Positions 46,685-55,763 of a stretch of DNA of 64,000 bases are shown one piece after another. The number at the start of each line of letters is the position of its first letter. Positions within the stretch are counted from its first letter, which is position 1. The notes beneath the pieces are model-generated. The model did not search any database and was not told the origin of the DNA. It saw only the letters and a list, made by a program, of their open reading frames with translations. Where the stretch lies: the NCBI GenBank assembly GCA_002162955.1, contig MABD01000035.1:1-64000 (forward strand). Direction: 5' to 3'. Source of the DNA: Gammaproteobacteria bacterium 45_16_T64. GTDB taxonomy: Bacteria; Pseudomonadota; Gammaproteobacteria; Pseudomonadales; Ketobacteraceae. The translations under genes were made by a program, and so were the position numbers.

Positions 46685-47020
46685 TTGTTTAACCCACAGC
46701 TTTCAACGTTATCTGATATCGCTACAGCAACACAAACCGCAATCCAACAAGATTTTACTAACATCGATCCGATTGTCGGCGTGAATCAAAGTATGCGCTC
46801 AAGTGGTGTGCCTGCTGACATTATCACAATCGATTGCCTATCCAGTGGCAAACGCATCATTCTTATTTTGCATGATGAGCAACCGGGTATCATTAATTAT
46901 CAGCTTTCCTTTAAGGACAAAGATCCTCAGGGGAAATTTGAAACCATTCCCTTCGAAGAGCTGACCAAAAACACACTGTACCAGTGGATTCATCAATACT
47001 TTTTGGGCACGGAAGATTAA
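46685..47020 (+). CDS. Conserved hypothetical protein, 111 residues
   Basis: The frame begins at TTG (46685) with AAGAGA about eight bases upstream; no in-frame ATG lies before the core. The product has an N-terminal helix (LSDIATATQTAIQQDFTNI), then a beta-rich part (DIITIDCLSSGKRIILILHDEQPGIINY), and a terminal helix. It has no signal or membrane segment. I do not recognise the family. The next gene, a PhzF homologue, starts about 155 bp further on the same strand. Confidence 0.6.
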   Translation: MFNPQLSTLSDIATATQTAIQQDFTNIDPIVGVNQSMRSSGVPADIITIDCLSSGKRIILILHDEQPGIINYQLSFKDKDPQGKFETIPFEELTKNTLYQWIHQYFLGTED

Positions 47021-47175
47021 GACACCATCCCTCAATAAAACCCCTGTGAATCACCCACATATTGCAAAAAGCCGCTAAAATTAAAAGACTGGTTACTGAG
47101 CATATTGCATGCTACAACAGAGATAGAACAGTAACGACACAACTCAATCAGTCAAATAGGCTTTGGGAGCTATCA

Positions 47176-48084
47176 ATGGACTACCAATTTTATACCACTG
47201 ACGTATTTACCAGTAAGCCCTTTAATGGCGCGAGGATACCCGTATTCCCCAATGCCGATGGTCTTAGTGACTATCAAATGCAACTCATTGCCAATGAAAC
47301 TAACGCCTCTGACACCGTATTTGTCACCGATGATGATGACAAGAATACCAAGCAACTGCGTATTTTTACTGCCACAAAAAAAGAAACCAAGCCCGCAACA
47401 CATACCTTGATCGCGGCGGCGCAGGTGCTCACCAGCCTAAATCAGTTACCTTTAGACTCTAAAACACCGCTGTTTTTTAAGAATGGCAATGCCGTTTCAG
47501 AGATATTTGTTACCAATGACAATGGCAAACCTGGTGTCATCATACAATCCCAGATAACCCGTGCTGTGATCGATCGCTTTGTTCCTACAAATGACGAACT
47601 TGCCCGTATGTTATCGCTGATCCCCGCCGACATTGGCTTTGATCATCATCAGCCGTTGATTATTTCCTGTGACGCGCCGTATTTGATTGTTCCTATCAAG
47701 TCCTATAATGCGATTCGAGCCGCTCGTTTTGACACTCGTGCCTGGAGCCAATCATCTGCTCCCGCCTCAGCTGCACAAGGCATCTTGTTATTCTCTAACA
47801 ACACCGATGAGAATTCAGCGGATTTCCATACACGCCTGATGGGACCTGACATCTCCATACATGACGACCCACCCGTTGCACCTGTTATCTCCGACTTTGC
47901 CCATTATTTATGCCAAAACCCACGTATTCAGAAGGGCACCCACGTCTTTGCTGTACAACGAGGTGCAAACGAAGATCGCAGAAGTTACTTACACTTAGAA
48001 ATGGATAATAAAGAAGAAAAAGAGCTCACCATTCGTATTGGCGGCTCTGCGGTTATGATGACCGAATCGACACTATCTGTTTAG
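47176..48084 (+). CDS. PhzF-family isomerase-like protein
   Basis: I use ATG 47176 (302 residues), preceded by GGGAGCTATCA; the frame upstream carries 38 further codons that look unlike the family. The start YQFYTTDVFTSKPFNG matches PhzF (a diaminopimelate-epimerase fold). The catalytic glutamate that follows the first helix in PhzF (E45) is here aspartate, D46 in NASDTVFV. The C-terminal half (GPDISIHDDPPVAPVISDF, then GxRxx-type YLHLEM) is typical. It may be inactive, or use Asp with altered substrate. Most PhzF homologues in bacteria have no phenazine role. Confidence 0.85.
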   Translation: MDYQFYTTDVFTSKPFNGARIPVFPNADGLSDYQMQLIANETNASDTVFVTDDDDKNTKQLRIFTATKKETKPATHTLIAAAQVLTSLNQLPLDSKTPLFFKNGNAVSEIFVTNDNGKPGVIIQSQITRAVIDRFVPTNDELARMLSLIPADIGFDHHQPLIISCDAPYLIVPIKSYNAIRAARFDTRAWSQSSAPASAAQGILLFSNNTDENSADFHTRLMGPDISIHDDPPVAPVISDFAHYLCQNPRIQKGTHVFAVQRGANEDRRSYLHLEMDNKEEKELTIRIGGSAVMMTESTLSV

Positions 48085-48091
48085 AAAAGAC

Positions 48092-48119
48092 ATAACCCCA
48101 TTGCCTGCAATGGGGTTAT
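48092..48119. terminator. Bidirectional terminator between phzF-like and small exported protein genes
   Basis: ATAACCCCATTG (48092-48103) pairs exactly with 48108-48119 across a four-base loop. It is GC-rich at the tip and sits between convergent genes. Confidence 0.8.
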
Positions 48120-48122
48120 TCA

Positions 48123-48431
48123 TTAAAGACGGCTCTGCTTATCATGTTTTTGTTTATACAAGCGGATATTCATTTCGGCTAAATCCTGCTTAATTATCGC
48201 TCGCTCTACCGGTGTAAAAACCCCATCGCTACGAAATCTTGCTTCTTTCTTCGCAATTTTTGCCTGTTTAATCGATAGGCGGTTAGCTTCTTTTTTTGTC
48301 AACTCACCACTTTTCACGCCTTGAACCAGGCGCTCACTTTGTTGTTTCTGCTGCTGATTAATTGACTGCGCACTGACAGAAGATACGACACATAGCCCGC
48401 CAAGTAGCAATACAAGTAATTGATGTTTCAT
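48123..48431 (-). CDS. Small periplasmic protein of unknown function
   Basis: I use ATG 48431 (102 residues), with GGAGATCAC at the right spacing; four codons upstream are in frame. A signal peptide (LLVLLLGGLCVVSSVSA-Q) is followed by a Gln-rich start (QSINQQQKQQSERLVQGV). A helical part with GELTKKEANRL and DGVFTPVERAIIKQDL recalls EF-hand-like calcium or metal loops, as in a widespread family of small exported proteins. It ends with a basic tail. Function unknown. Confidence 0.75.
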   Translation of the reverse strand: MKHQLLVLLLGGLCVVSSVSAQSINQQQKQQSERLVQGVKSGELTKKEANRLSIKQAKIAKKEARFRSDGVFTPVERAIIKQDLAEMNIRLYKQKHDKQSRL

Positions 48432-48523
48432 AGTGATCTCCATTCCGATTTATCGACATCGTAGGTAATACAACGCGTCAATACGCCTTCGGTTGACCTT
48501 ATCGCTAAAATAATGGGTTATCT

Positions 48524-48550
48524 TGTCACGTTTTGATTTCGTGCCACGTC
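48524..48550 (+). promoter_or_regulatory. Predicted ECF41-type promoter of the CMD-sigma operon
   Basis: TGTCACG at 48524-48530 and CGTC at 48547-48550 are separated by exactly 16 bases. The reported ECF41 target is TGTCACA-N16-CGTC, so only one base differs. It lies 37 bases before the ATG of the carboxymuconolactone decarboxylase-like gene. The operon would be self-activated by its own sigma factor. Confidence 0.8.
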
Positions 48551-48587
48551 TTAAGTAATAGATACATTCACAAAAGGACGATACAGC

Positions 48588-49163
48588 ATGAGATTAACAC
48601 CCATTGAATCCCCCACTTCACCCTTATTATGGCTTGCTTACAAACTCACTGAACGCGGCATTGGCACCGTGATAACGCCCCTCAAGACTATCTATGCAAG
48701 AAAACCCGCCTTATTACCGCTACTCGATAAGGTAACTCGCTATCAATCCAGTACACTGACCATCGACAGCAATATTAAGTTATTGATTAAGGCCTACGGA
48801 TCACTGCTAAATGGATGCGATTTTTGCCATGACATCGCGTTAGCAGAAGTCATCCGCAATAAACTCGGGGAAGAAAAGTTCCTACGCTTGGGTCAATGGG
48901 CACAAGACCCGCAGCACTATAGCCCTGAAGAACAAGCAGTACTGAGCTTTGTTCTTGATTATCACCAACATCACGCAACTAGCGACGTGGTATATGACAC
49001 ACTGTGCCAACATTTTTCTGAAACTCAAATTATTGATATCGTGTCTATCAATGCCATCGAACAATATTATAATGCGATGAATAAACCGTTTAATTTAATC
49101 GCCGATGGGCTCGCAAATTCAGCACGCGCCCAATCACCCGACAACTCAAGACTACCTGCATAA
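48588..49163 (+). CDS. Carboxymuconolactone decarboxylase / AhpD-like protein
   Basis: The 191-residue protein has the CMD/AhpD-like fold signature: LIKAYGSLLNGCDFCHDIALAEVI, in which C-x-x-C-x-x-x-H is the redox/proton-relay motif. The region YSPEEQAVLSFVLDY is the family's second helical pair. It lies directly before an ECF41 sigma factor, with its stop codon touching the sigma start. In ECF41 modules CMD proteins, oxidoreductases and epimerases are the common neighbours, here the first. It is likely the sole output of the module. Function in the cell unknown; a peroxidase or thiol-redox role is possible. Confidence 0.87.
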   Translation: MRLTPIESPTSPLLWLAYKLTERGIGTVITPLKTIYARKPALLPLLDKVTRYQSSTLTIDSNIKLLIKAYGSLLNGCDFCHDIALAEVIRNKLGEEKFLRLGQWAQDPQHYSPEEQAVLSFVLDYHQHHATSDVVYDTLCQHFSETQIIDIVSINAIEQYYNAMNKPFNLIADGLANSARAQSPDNSRLPA

Positions 49164-50045
49164 ATGCCTAACACCCATTTATCCGTATTTTTACAACATA
49201 GAGCCCATTGTTTTGGGCTCGCGTATCGTATGCTTGGCAGCAAGACGGATACGGAAGATGTGCTACAAGAAGCATACGAACGCTGGCACCAGCAATCATT
49301 GGATGGCATTGAGAATACCCAGGCATTTTTAACCACCATTGTTAGTCGATTAGCTATCGATCATTTACGTAAACATAACCAACGCGAACAATATGTGGGG
49401 CATTGGTTACCGGAACCTCTTTATGATGAGGAGTTCACCCAGGCAGGTCCTTTCGAGATCCAGTCTACTTATCAATCACTCTCCATGGCATTTTTGCTAT
49501 TATTGGAGCAACTTAATCCCACTGAACGTGCGGTATTTTTACTTCGCGAAACCTTTGATTACAGCTATCAAGAAATCGCCGATATTATTCATAAAGCACC
49601 GGATAATTGTCGCCAGCTTTTCCGTCGTGCCAAACAACGTTTGGATAGCACTGACAACACTTCTTCAACCACGAATACAGCCTCTGACGAACAGCAACGA
49701 TTACTCAGCGCATTCCTCGCGTGTTTTGGGCAACAGGATTTATCACAGTTTAGTCAATTACTCGCCGATGATATTTGTTTGATGGCAGATGGCGGAGGAA
49801 AAGTGCTCTCAGTATTGCGACCACTGCATGGACGAGAACGCATCATTCGTTATTTCAATGCCTTACGAAAACGATCCGTTGATACCATTAAGGATATTAA
49901 GATTATCTCCGTTAGCGGTAACACTGGGGTATTGATAACACCAGAGAATAACGAACGTACATTATTTACTGTGGAGTGCTGGAACAATCGAATTCAACGT
50001 ATATTGATTATCCGTAATCCTGAAAAATTACCCGACAGTATTTAA
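49164..50045 (+). CDS. ECF41-group sigma factor with fused SnoaL-like C-terminal domain
   Basis: The 293-residue protein has sigma-70 region 2 (FGLAYRMLGSKTDTEDVLQEAY), the linker signature WLPEP (about 87), region 4 (LNPTERAVFLLRE, YQEIADII) and a C-terminal SnoaL-like domain with DGGGK (about 212) and the end motif NPEKL, which fits the ECF41 NPDKL pattern. In this group the C-terminal domain controls activity, so no separate anti-sigma factor is needed. The ATG follows the CMD stop with no spacing. Target promoter is predicted at 48524-48550. Confidence 0.93.
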   Translation: MPNTHLSVFLQHRAHCFGLAYRMLGSKTDTEDVLQEAYERWHQQSLDGIENTQAFLTTIVSRLAIDHLRKHNQREQYVGHWLPEPLYDEEFTQAGPFEIQSTYQSLSMAFLLLLEQLNPTERAVFLLRETFDYSYQEIADIIHKAPDNCRQLFRRAKQRLDSTDNTSSTTNTASDEQQRLLSAFLACFGQQDLSQFSQLLADDICLMADGGGKVLSVLRPLHGRERIIRYFNALRKRSVDTIKDIKIISVSGNTGVLITPENNERTLFTVECWNNRIQRILIIRNPEKLPDSI

Positions 50046-50070
50046 TCCCATTTATTGTCTAGCCATATAG

Positions 50071-50126
50071 CAAAAAACACAATACTTGCGACCTAAGAAT
50101 CTACATCACAAGTATTGTGTTTTTTG
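50071..50126. terminator. 18-bp perfect hairpin terminator between ECF41 and TonB receptor genes
   Basis: CAAAAAACACAATACTTG (50071-50088) pairs exactly with 50109-50126 around a 20-base loop. T-runs at the outer ends of both arms make it usable in both directions. Confidence 0.85.
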
Positions 50127-50139
50127 TGTCTAACTTACA

Positions 50140-52251
50140 TTAGAAGTTATAGGTTACGTCTGCGCCGAAGGTTCTTGGATCACCGAAGTAATTAACTGCT
50201 GAGCCTGCGCCCGTTGGTATTCCGTTAATTCTATACTCTTCGTCCGTCAGGTTTTTACCCCAAACCGCCACCTCAAAACTCTGACTTGTCGAGCCCAACG
50301 CAATATTAACTAACGCTATACGCGCGTTTAACAAATGATAGGAGCGAACATGCGTCGCCTTCTCATTCCAAGGCTCAGGATACACATCAAAATCATCGAC
50401 ATAACTCCAGTCCATTCTCGCAACGATTTCTGCGAATGAAAATGCATAGTTATATTCGGCACCAATAGAAAAGGTTTTCTCTGGTGCATATTGGAATAGT
50501 GCTATATCTGAAATATCAATCGTAGTATTAGTACCTGAATCATAGTAATCAAATTCATCATATTTTGCGTCGAGATACCCATAGTTGATATTGAGCATAA
50601 AATTATCGGTTATCGCTGCGAGCAATTCCACTTCAACACCTTTTACCGTTGCCTTCCCTGCGTTAGTTAACTGGGAATAGGGCTGCTGATAGGAGGATAT
50701 CTGTAAGTCTTCTATATTATTTTGAAATACAGCAATATTCGCTTGTAAGCGACTATCAAACCAACGGGATTTAAGGCCGGTTTCATAGGCAATGACCGTT
50801 TCTTCATCATAAGGCGTTGCGGCCGATGTCGTGCTGGATGCTTCACCATTAAAGCCTCCTGATTTCCATCCTTGAGTGACTTTCGCATAGTTAAGGATGT
50901 TATCTGTCCACGCATAGCTAACAGCCGCCATCGGCGATGTATTTGTCCAGCGCTTGTCCGCTTCCACATCACTGAATAAGTTATCTACGTAAAAATCTTT
51001 ATCTTCCTGAGTCCAACGTAAACCTGTCGTCAATGTTAATGCATCAGTGGCATGCCAATCTAATTGTCCATAAGCAGCCATGGAGTTGGTATCTACGCCA
51101 TAGAAATTATCAACAACCCCTGTTTGAAATTCGAATGGGTTTTCTGCATCCGCATTTTCCCTAAACAAGAAAACACCCGTGACAAAATCTACCGATCCCA
51201 CACTACCTATAAATTGTATTTCTTCTGACCATTGTTTTTGATCAACATGGCGCTCTGAATGAAAAAAAGTAAATGGTGTGCCATCATAATCATTGGCATC
51301 GTCAAAGGTCATTTCCCGGTATGCCGAAATAGATTTGATGGTCAAATTATCTGAGACATCCCATTCCATATGAAATGCATGGCCCACACTGGACGACTTA
51401 TCAAAAAAGGCTCCGTTTAAGCTTCCTTCATCTTGACGTTCACTATCATCATCGCTGCCAGTGGATTGACCAAATGCTGGCGTATTATCTTTTTCCGATC
51501 GGTCAAAGGTATAATAGAACTGCAAATCATCCGTAGCGTTGAACAAAGCACTCATACGCCCTGCAATTGAATCCAGCGCTTTAAATTCACTAGCGGCATC
51601 TCCGCCCGCATCATTGTCATAAAATCCATCACGGTCTTTTTTGCTAAGCGCGACGCTAAAACTAAGTTTGTCATTGATAATGCTAGGCGTATCAACACTG
51701 ACATAAGACTCGCGATAACCGAAATTACCCGCGCCTAATCTCACCTTGCCTTCCATCTCTCCGCTTGGTCTACGGGTCACAAGATTCACCGCACCGCCGG
51801 TAGTGTTCTTACCATAAAGGGTGCCTTGAGGACCGCGCAAAATTTCTATGCGTTCTAATTCCGCAACATCAAACAGGCCCCCTATATTCTTAGCGATAAA
51901 CACGCCATCCATATAAATGCCCACGGTTGGCTCCCAGGTGACAGCAGGGTTAATGGTCACCGAACCTCGAATACCGATTGTTGCACCAGTGCTTCCCCCT
52001 GGGGTTTCTGAAATTTGCACGTTAGGCACATAGATACTGACATCTTCAATATCAGAGATCCCCTGATCTTCCAGTGCTTGAGCGTCAAATGTCGAAATAG
52101 ATAGTGGGGTATCTTGCTGATCTTGCTCGCGCTTTTGTGCCGTTACGACGACTTTTTCCAAGCTAGCACCATCCGCCTGAGCGACTGGCACACCGAAGGC
52201 CGTAAGTAAGCCGATAGATGTCGCGAGTATCGTTCGATTAAAGCTATACAT
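50140..52251 (-). CDS. TonB-dependent outer-membrane receptor
   Basis: The 703-residue protein has a signal peptide (ILATSIGLLTAFGVPVAQA-D), a TonB box region (LEKVVVTAQKREQ), a plug domain (residues about 45-160 with IEILRGPQGTLYGKNTTGG), and a long 22-stranded barrel ending in aromatic F (TFGADVTYNF). The plug-barrel junction ITRRPSGE-like (LVTRRPSGE) recalls the FpvA/IutA-like and Caulobacter-type receptors for siderophores or carbohydrates; ligand not deducible. It stands alone with no adjacent regulator or periplasmic binding protein. It is divergent from gmk. Confidence 0.93.
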   Translation of the reverse strand: MYSFNRTILATSIGLLTAFGVPVAQADGASLEKVVVTAQKREQDQQDTPLSISTFDAQALEDQGISDIEDVSIYVPNVQISETPGGSTGATIGIRGSVTINPAVTWEPTVGIYMDGVFIAKNIGGLFDVAELERIEILRGPQGTLYGKNTTGGAVNLVTRRPSGEMEGKVRLGAGNFGYRESYVSVDTPSIINDKLSFSVALSKKDRDGFYDNDAGGDAASEFKALDSIAGRMSALFNATDDLQFYYTFDRSEKDNTPAFGQSTGSDDDSERQDEGSLNGAFFDKSSSVGHAFHMEWDVSDNLTIKSISAYREMTFDDANDYDGTPFTFFHSERHVDQKQWSEEIQFIGSVGSVDFVTGVFLFRENADAENPFEFQTGVVDNFYGVDTNSMAAYGQLDWHATDALTLTTGLRWTQEDKDFYVDNLFSDVEADKRWTNTSPMAAVSYAWTDNILNYAKVTQGWKSGGFNGEASSTTSAATPYDEETVIAYETGLKSRWFDSRLQANIAVFQNNIEDLQISSYQQPYSQLTNAGKATVKGVEVELLAAITDNFMLNINYGYLDAKYDEFDYYDSGTNTTIDISDIALFQYAPEKTFSIGAEYNYAFSFAEIVARMDWSYVDDFDVYPEPWNEKATHVRSYHLLNARIALVNIALGSTSQSFEVAVWGKNLTDEEYRINGIPTGAGSAVNYFGDPRTFGADVTYNF

Positions 52252-52529
52252 AGATTTTCTCTTTTTATTCTACGGGTACGTATCCATTTCCCCAGATAAA
52301 CGAGCATCCATCTCGTAAAGAATTCAAGGTGTTAACAAACGGCAAGACTATAACCCCAAAGGTATACGACGTTAACTAGTTTTAGTGATTTATTCATATT
52401 TCGACACGCTTTCCACATAAGTCACTTAGGTAACTCAACCAAACCAACATCAAGACTCGTGCCTTGCGTTAGCGCTTGAGCTATACTTCTGCCACATTCA
52501 CTGACTCTATTGGCGATCATTAACCCATC

Positions 52530-53141
52530 ATGACCGGCACTTTATACGTAATATCTGCACCATCCGGCGCTGGTAAAACCAGCCTTGTTAAAGCTCTCAT
52601 CGACAGCATGGAAAATCTCGGAGTTTCCATTTCACATACCACACGCCCAATACGCCCCGGGGAAACCGACGGTATTAACTACCACTTTACCCCTGTAGAC
52701 GATTTCCAGGCGATGCTTGGCCGCAGCGACTTCTTGGAACATGCAGAAGTATTCGGCAATTATTACGGCACCTCAAAAAGCTGGGTTGAACAACAGCTAT
52801 TAAATGACCAAGATGTGATTCTCGAAATCGATTGGCAAGGCGCACAGCAAATACGCCAACAAATTCCCGAGGCCATTGGCATCTTTGTACTTCCGCCCTC
52901 AAAAGAAGCGCTAGAGCAACGACTTAGAGGCAGAGGCCAGGACCCCGAAGGCGTCATTCAGAACAGACTGGCGCAGGCCGCTGAAGAAATGGCCCATCAT
53001 GTCGAATATAACTATCTCATCATCAATGATGATTTTGAGGTGGCACTGACCGAATTGAGGTCTATTATTCATTCCCAACGGCTTTCAACCAAGCCGCAGG
53101 CCACGCGCCATAAGACATTAATCCAAAATCTCTTGTCTTAA
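52530..53141 (+). CDS. gmk: Guanylate kinase
   Basis: Gmk phosphorylates GMP to GDP. The 203-residue protein has the P-loop APSGAGKTSL near residue 11, the GMP-binding block SHTTRPIRPGETDGINYHF, and EIDWQGAQQIR. Length matches the family. It opens the second core block gmk-rpoZ-spoT, the same as in Pseudomonas and E. coli. The upstream 278-bp region also carries the promoter of the TonB receptor. Guanine-nucleotide supply next to the ppGpp enzyme is functionally sensible. Confidence 0.97.
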   Translation: MTGTLYVISAPSGAGKTSLVKALIDSMENLGVSISHTTRPIRPGETDGINYHFTPVDDFQAMLGRSDFLEHAEVFGNYYGTSKSWVEQQLLNDQDVILEIDWQGAQQIRQQIPEAIGIFVLPPSKEALEQRLRGRGQDPEGVIQNRLAQAAEEMAHHVEYNYLIINDDFEVALTELRSIIHSQRLSTKPQATRHKTLIQNLLS

Positions 53142-53170
53142 GGTCTCAGCCTGTATAAAATTCCGTACTT

Positions 53171-53211
53171 TTGGGGCTAACTGAATCATAATGTGATGCA
53201 GTTAGCCCCAA
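53171..53211. terminator. 13-bp perfect hairpin between gmk and rpoZ
   Basis: TTGGGGCTAACTG (53171-53183) pairs exactly with 53199-53211, with a 15-base loop. No U-tract follows, so it may attenuate read-through from gmk into rpoZ, or protect the mRNA. Confidence 0.6.
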
Positions 53212-53245
53212 GCGTTAAACTATATTGATCATTTAAGAGGATACT

Positions 53246-53503
53246 ATGGCTAGAGTTACCGTAGAAGATTGTTTAGATAAAGTAACCAACCGCTTTGAAT
53301 TGGTACTTATCTCCAGCAAACGTGCTCGCCAGTTGGCCACCGGTGGTAAAGAGCCTTTCCTTGAGTGGGAAAACGATAAGCCGACTGTTATGGCACTTCG
53401 TGAAATTGCTGAAGGTCACATTGATGTATCCATTCTTGAAGACGAGCCAAAGCGCGATTCAATGAATGTGCCGCTTACTGATATGCCAGGACAGGGTTTT
53501 TAA
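53246..53503 (+). CDS. rpoZ: RNA polymerase omega subunit
   Basis: Omega helps assemble RNA polymerase and forms a ppGpp site with beta-prime. The 85-residue protein has [29 protein letters not shown] and [12 protein letters not shown], which match the family. AAGAGGATACT stands before the ATG. It is followed by spoT, the ppGpp hydrolase/synthetase, as in E. coli and Pseudomonas. Confidence 0.97.
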   Translation: MARVTVEDCLDKVTNRFELVLISSKRARQLATGGKEPFLEWENDKPTVMALREIAEGHIDVSILEDEPKRDSMNVPLTDMPGQGF

Positions 53504-53624
53504 CAGCCTTTTCCACATCGCACACAGTTTCTGACAAAAAATGTGAACATTTACTCTCGTGATAGTTCTCATTCACGCCCATAGCCATTACACTCAGTAT
53601 TAACCAGAGTGGGGGAGATGGGCG

Positions 53625-55736
53625 TTGCAAACCCTTGATAGTCTTACAGAAAAATTAAACTATTTGGACACTGATAAAGCCAATCAGATCGTCCAGGCGT
53701 ACTACTATGCGGAAAAAGCCCACGAAGGGCAGGTCAGGCGTAGTGGCGATCCGTACATTACCCACCCTCTAGCGGTATGCAAAATACTTGCTGACATGCA
53801 TATGGATAGTCAAAGCCTAATGGCCGCGCTATTACATGATGTCATCGAAGATACCCCCATTACCAAAGAAGCCCTCGCTGAAGAGTTTGATGAAGTCGTT
53901 GCCGAATTGGTCGATGGCGTCAGCAAGATAGGGGCAATCAAATTCGAATCCAGGGCAGAGCAACAAGCCGAGAACTTCCGTAAAATGGTATTGGCAATGA
54001 CCGAAGATATTCGGGTCATTCTCGTCAAGCTCGCCGACCGCCTACACAATATGCGGACTCTCGGCATATTACACCCACAAAAGCGGCGCCGAATCGCTAC
54101 GGAAACCCTAGAAATCTACGCTCCCATTGCCAACCGGCTAGGAATGAATGATTTCCGGATAGAATTAGAAGACCTTTGCTTTACGAACCTTTACCCCATG
54201 CGGGCATCGCGAATTAAGAAAGCCCTCAAGCAGGCAAAAGGTACCCGCAACGATGTTATTTCTCAAATTCAAGAGTCCATCACCAATCGACTAGAACGAG
54301 AGGGCATTCAAGCTCGTGTGATCGGACGCGAGAAACACCTATTTAGCATCTACGAAAAGATGCGCTCACAACACAAGTCCTTCAACCAGATAATGGACGT
54401 TTATGGCTTCCGTATTATCGTGGACTCTGTTGATACCAGCTACCGAGCGTTAGGGGCTGTTCACAACCTATACAAACCCATTCCCGGCCGCTTCAAAGAC
54501 TACGTCGCAATCCCAAAAGCCAACGGTTACCAATCCCTGCATACCATTCTTAAAGGCATGCGCGGCGTACCGATTGAAATACAAATCCGTACGGAAGAAA
54601 TGGAAGCAATGGCCAACAACGGTATTGCCGCCCATTGGCTCTATAAATCCGACGACCCCGCCAGTGGCGCACAAAACCGAGCAAAAGCATGGCTCAAAGG
54701 GCTGCTAGAAATGCAGCAACGGGCGGGTAACTCCCTCGAATTTATCGAAAACGTTAAAATTGACTTGTTCCCTGACGAAGTTTACGTATTCACCCCGAAA
54801 GGTAACATCCTTGAATTACCCAACGGTGCAACACCCGTCGATTTTGCTTACGCAGTACATACCGATGTCGGAAATAGCTGTGTCGCCGCACGCATAGACC
54901 ATCGCCTTGTACCGCTCAGCACACCCATTTTAAGTGGGCAAACGATACGCATTATTACTGCCCCCGGTGCCTGTCCAAACCCAGCCTGGCTTAGCTTTGT
55001 CACCACAGCTAAAGCCCGCAGCAACATTCGTCACTTCCTGAAGAACCAACGCCACTCCGAATCTGTCGCACTTGGACAGCGTCTGCTGGAAAAAGCACTT
55101 TCCACGCTCAACCTCACCTTAGATGATATTCCAAAGGATGCCTTGGATAACACCATATCCGAGTCTGGCTTCGCGAACCTTGACGACCTACTGGAAGATA
55201 TCGGCTTAGGAAAACAGATGGCTCAAATTACGGCAAGACGCCTACAGCCCAGAGCGACAGAAAGCACTGATTCAATGAGCGATAGCCCCGCACCATTGAT
55301 AATTCGTGGCACAGAAGGCATGGTCATTAATTTTTCAAAATGCTGCCGCCCAATACCAGGCGATTCTGTGATTGGACACCTCAGCGCGGGACGAGGCATG
55401 GTAATTCACCGCGACGATTGTAAAAATATTGCCACCGAGATGAAGTCTAATCCCGAGAAATGTGTATCCGTACAATGGGCGAAGGAAGTCTCGGGAGAAT
55501 ACCCTGTAGAATTACGCGTCGAGATAGAAAATGAACGCGGTGTTCTCGCGATGCTGGCGTCTATTTTATCCCAAGCAGATGCCAACATTGAGAATATACG
55601 CTTAGATGAAAAAGACGCCCATTTAAGCGTTGTCACGTTACAAATTGCTGTGCGCGGGCGAATACACCTCGCCGATACGATACGAAAGATCCGCAAGGCC
55701 AAGTCCGTCACCAAAATCACCCGCATTCGAAATTAA
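53625..55736 (+). CDS. spoT: Bifunctional ppGpp synthetase/hydrolase SpoT
   Basis: The 703-residue protein starts at TTG, after GGGGGAG seven bases upstream. Domains in order: HD hydrolase (about 20-150: YITHPLAV, ALLHDVIEDT, ADRLHNMRTL), RelA-type synthetase (about 235-345: YGFRIIVD, VAIPKANGYQSLHT, EIQIRTEEMEAMA), TGS (about 375-440: DEVYVFTPKGNI, ATPVDFAYAVHTDVG), helical/zinc-like (CCRPIPGDSVIGH), and the C-terminal ACT domain (VELRVEIENERGVLAML). The HD site looks intact, so both degradation and limited synthesis of (p)ppGpp are expected. Second core gene after rpoZ. Confidence 0.97.
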   Translation: MQTLDSLTEKLNYLDTDKANQIVQAYYYAEKAHEGQVRRSGDPYITHPLAVCKILADMHMDSQSLMAALLHDVIEDTPITKEALAEEFDEVVAELVDGVSKIGAIKFESRAEQQAENFRKMVLAMTEDIRVILVKLADRLHNMRTLGILHPQKRRRIATETLEIYAPIANRLGMNDFRIELEDLCFTNLYPMRASRIKKALKQAKGTRNDVISQIQESITNRLEREGIQARVIGREKHLFSIYEKMRSQHKSFNQIMDVYGFRIIVDSVDTSYRALGAVHNLYKPIPGRFKDYVAIPKANGYQSLHTILKGMRGVPIEIQIRTEEMEAMANNGIAAHWLYKSDDPASGAQNRAKAWLKGLLEMQQRAGNSLEFIENVKIDLFPDEVYVFTPKGNILELPNGATPVDFAYAVHTDVGNSCVAARIDHRLVPLSTPILSGQTIRIITAPGACPNPAWLSFVTTAKARSNIRHFLKNQRHSESVALGQRLLEKALSTLNLTLDDIPKDALDNTISESGFANLDDLLEDIGLGKQMAQITARRLQPRATESTDSMSDSPAPLIIRGTEGMVINFSKCCRPIPGDSVIGHLSAGRGMVIHRDDCKNIATEMKSNPEKCVSVQWAKEVSGEYPVELRVEIENERGVLAMLASILSQADANIENIRLDEKDAHLSVVTLQIAVRGRIHLADTIRKIRKAKSVTKITRIRN

Positions 55737-55763
55737 TACCATTACCTACGTAAGGAACACGCC

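Noticed and set aside
49393-49782. 129-codon plus-strand frame inside the ECF41 sigma gene
   Set aside because: Out of frame with the sigma factor, whose domains and motifs are complete; no ribosome site.
53618-53640. ATG at 53618 as spoT start
   Set aside because: It is out of frame with SpoT (seven bases from the TTG at 53625), and the TTG has a proper ribosome site.
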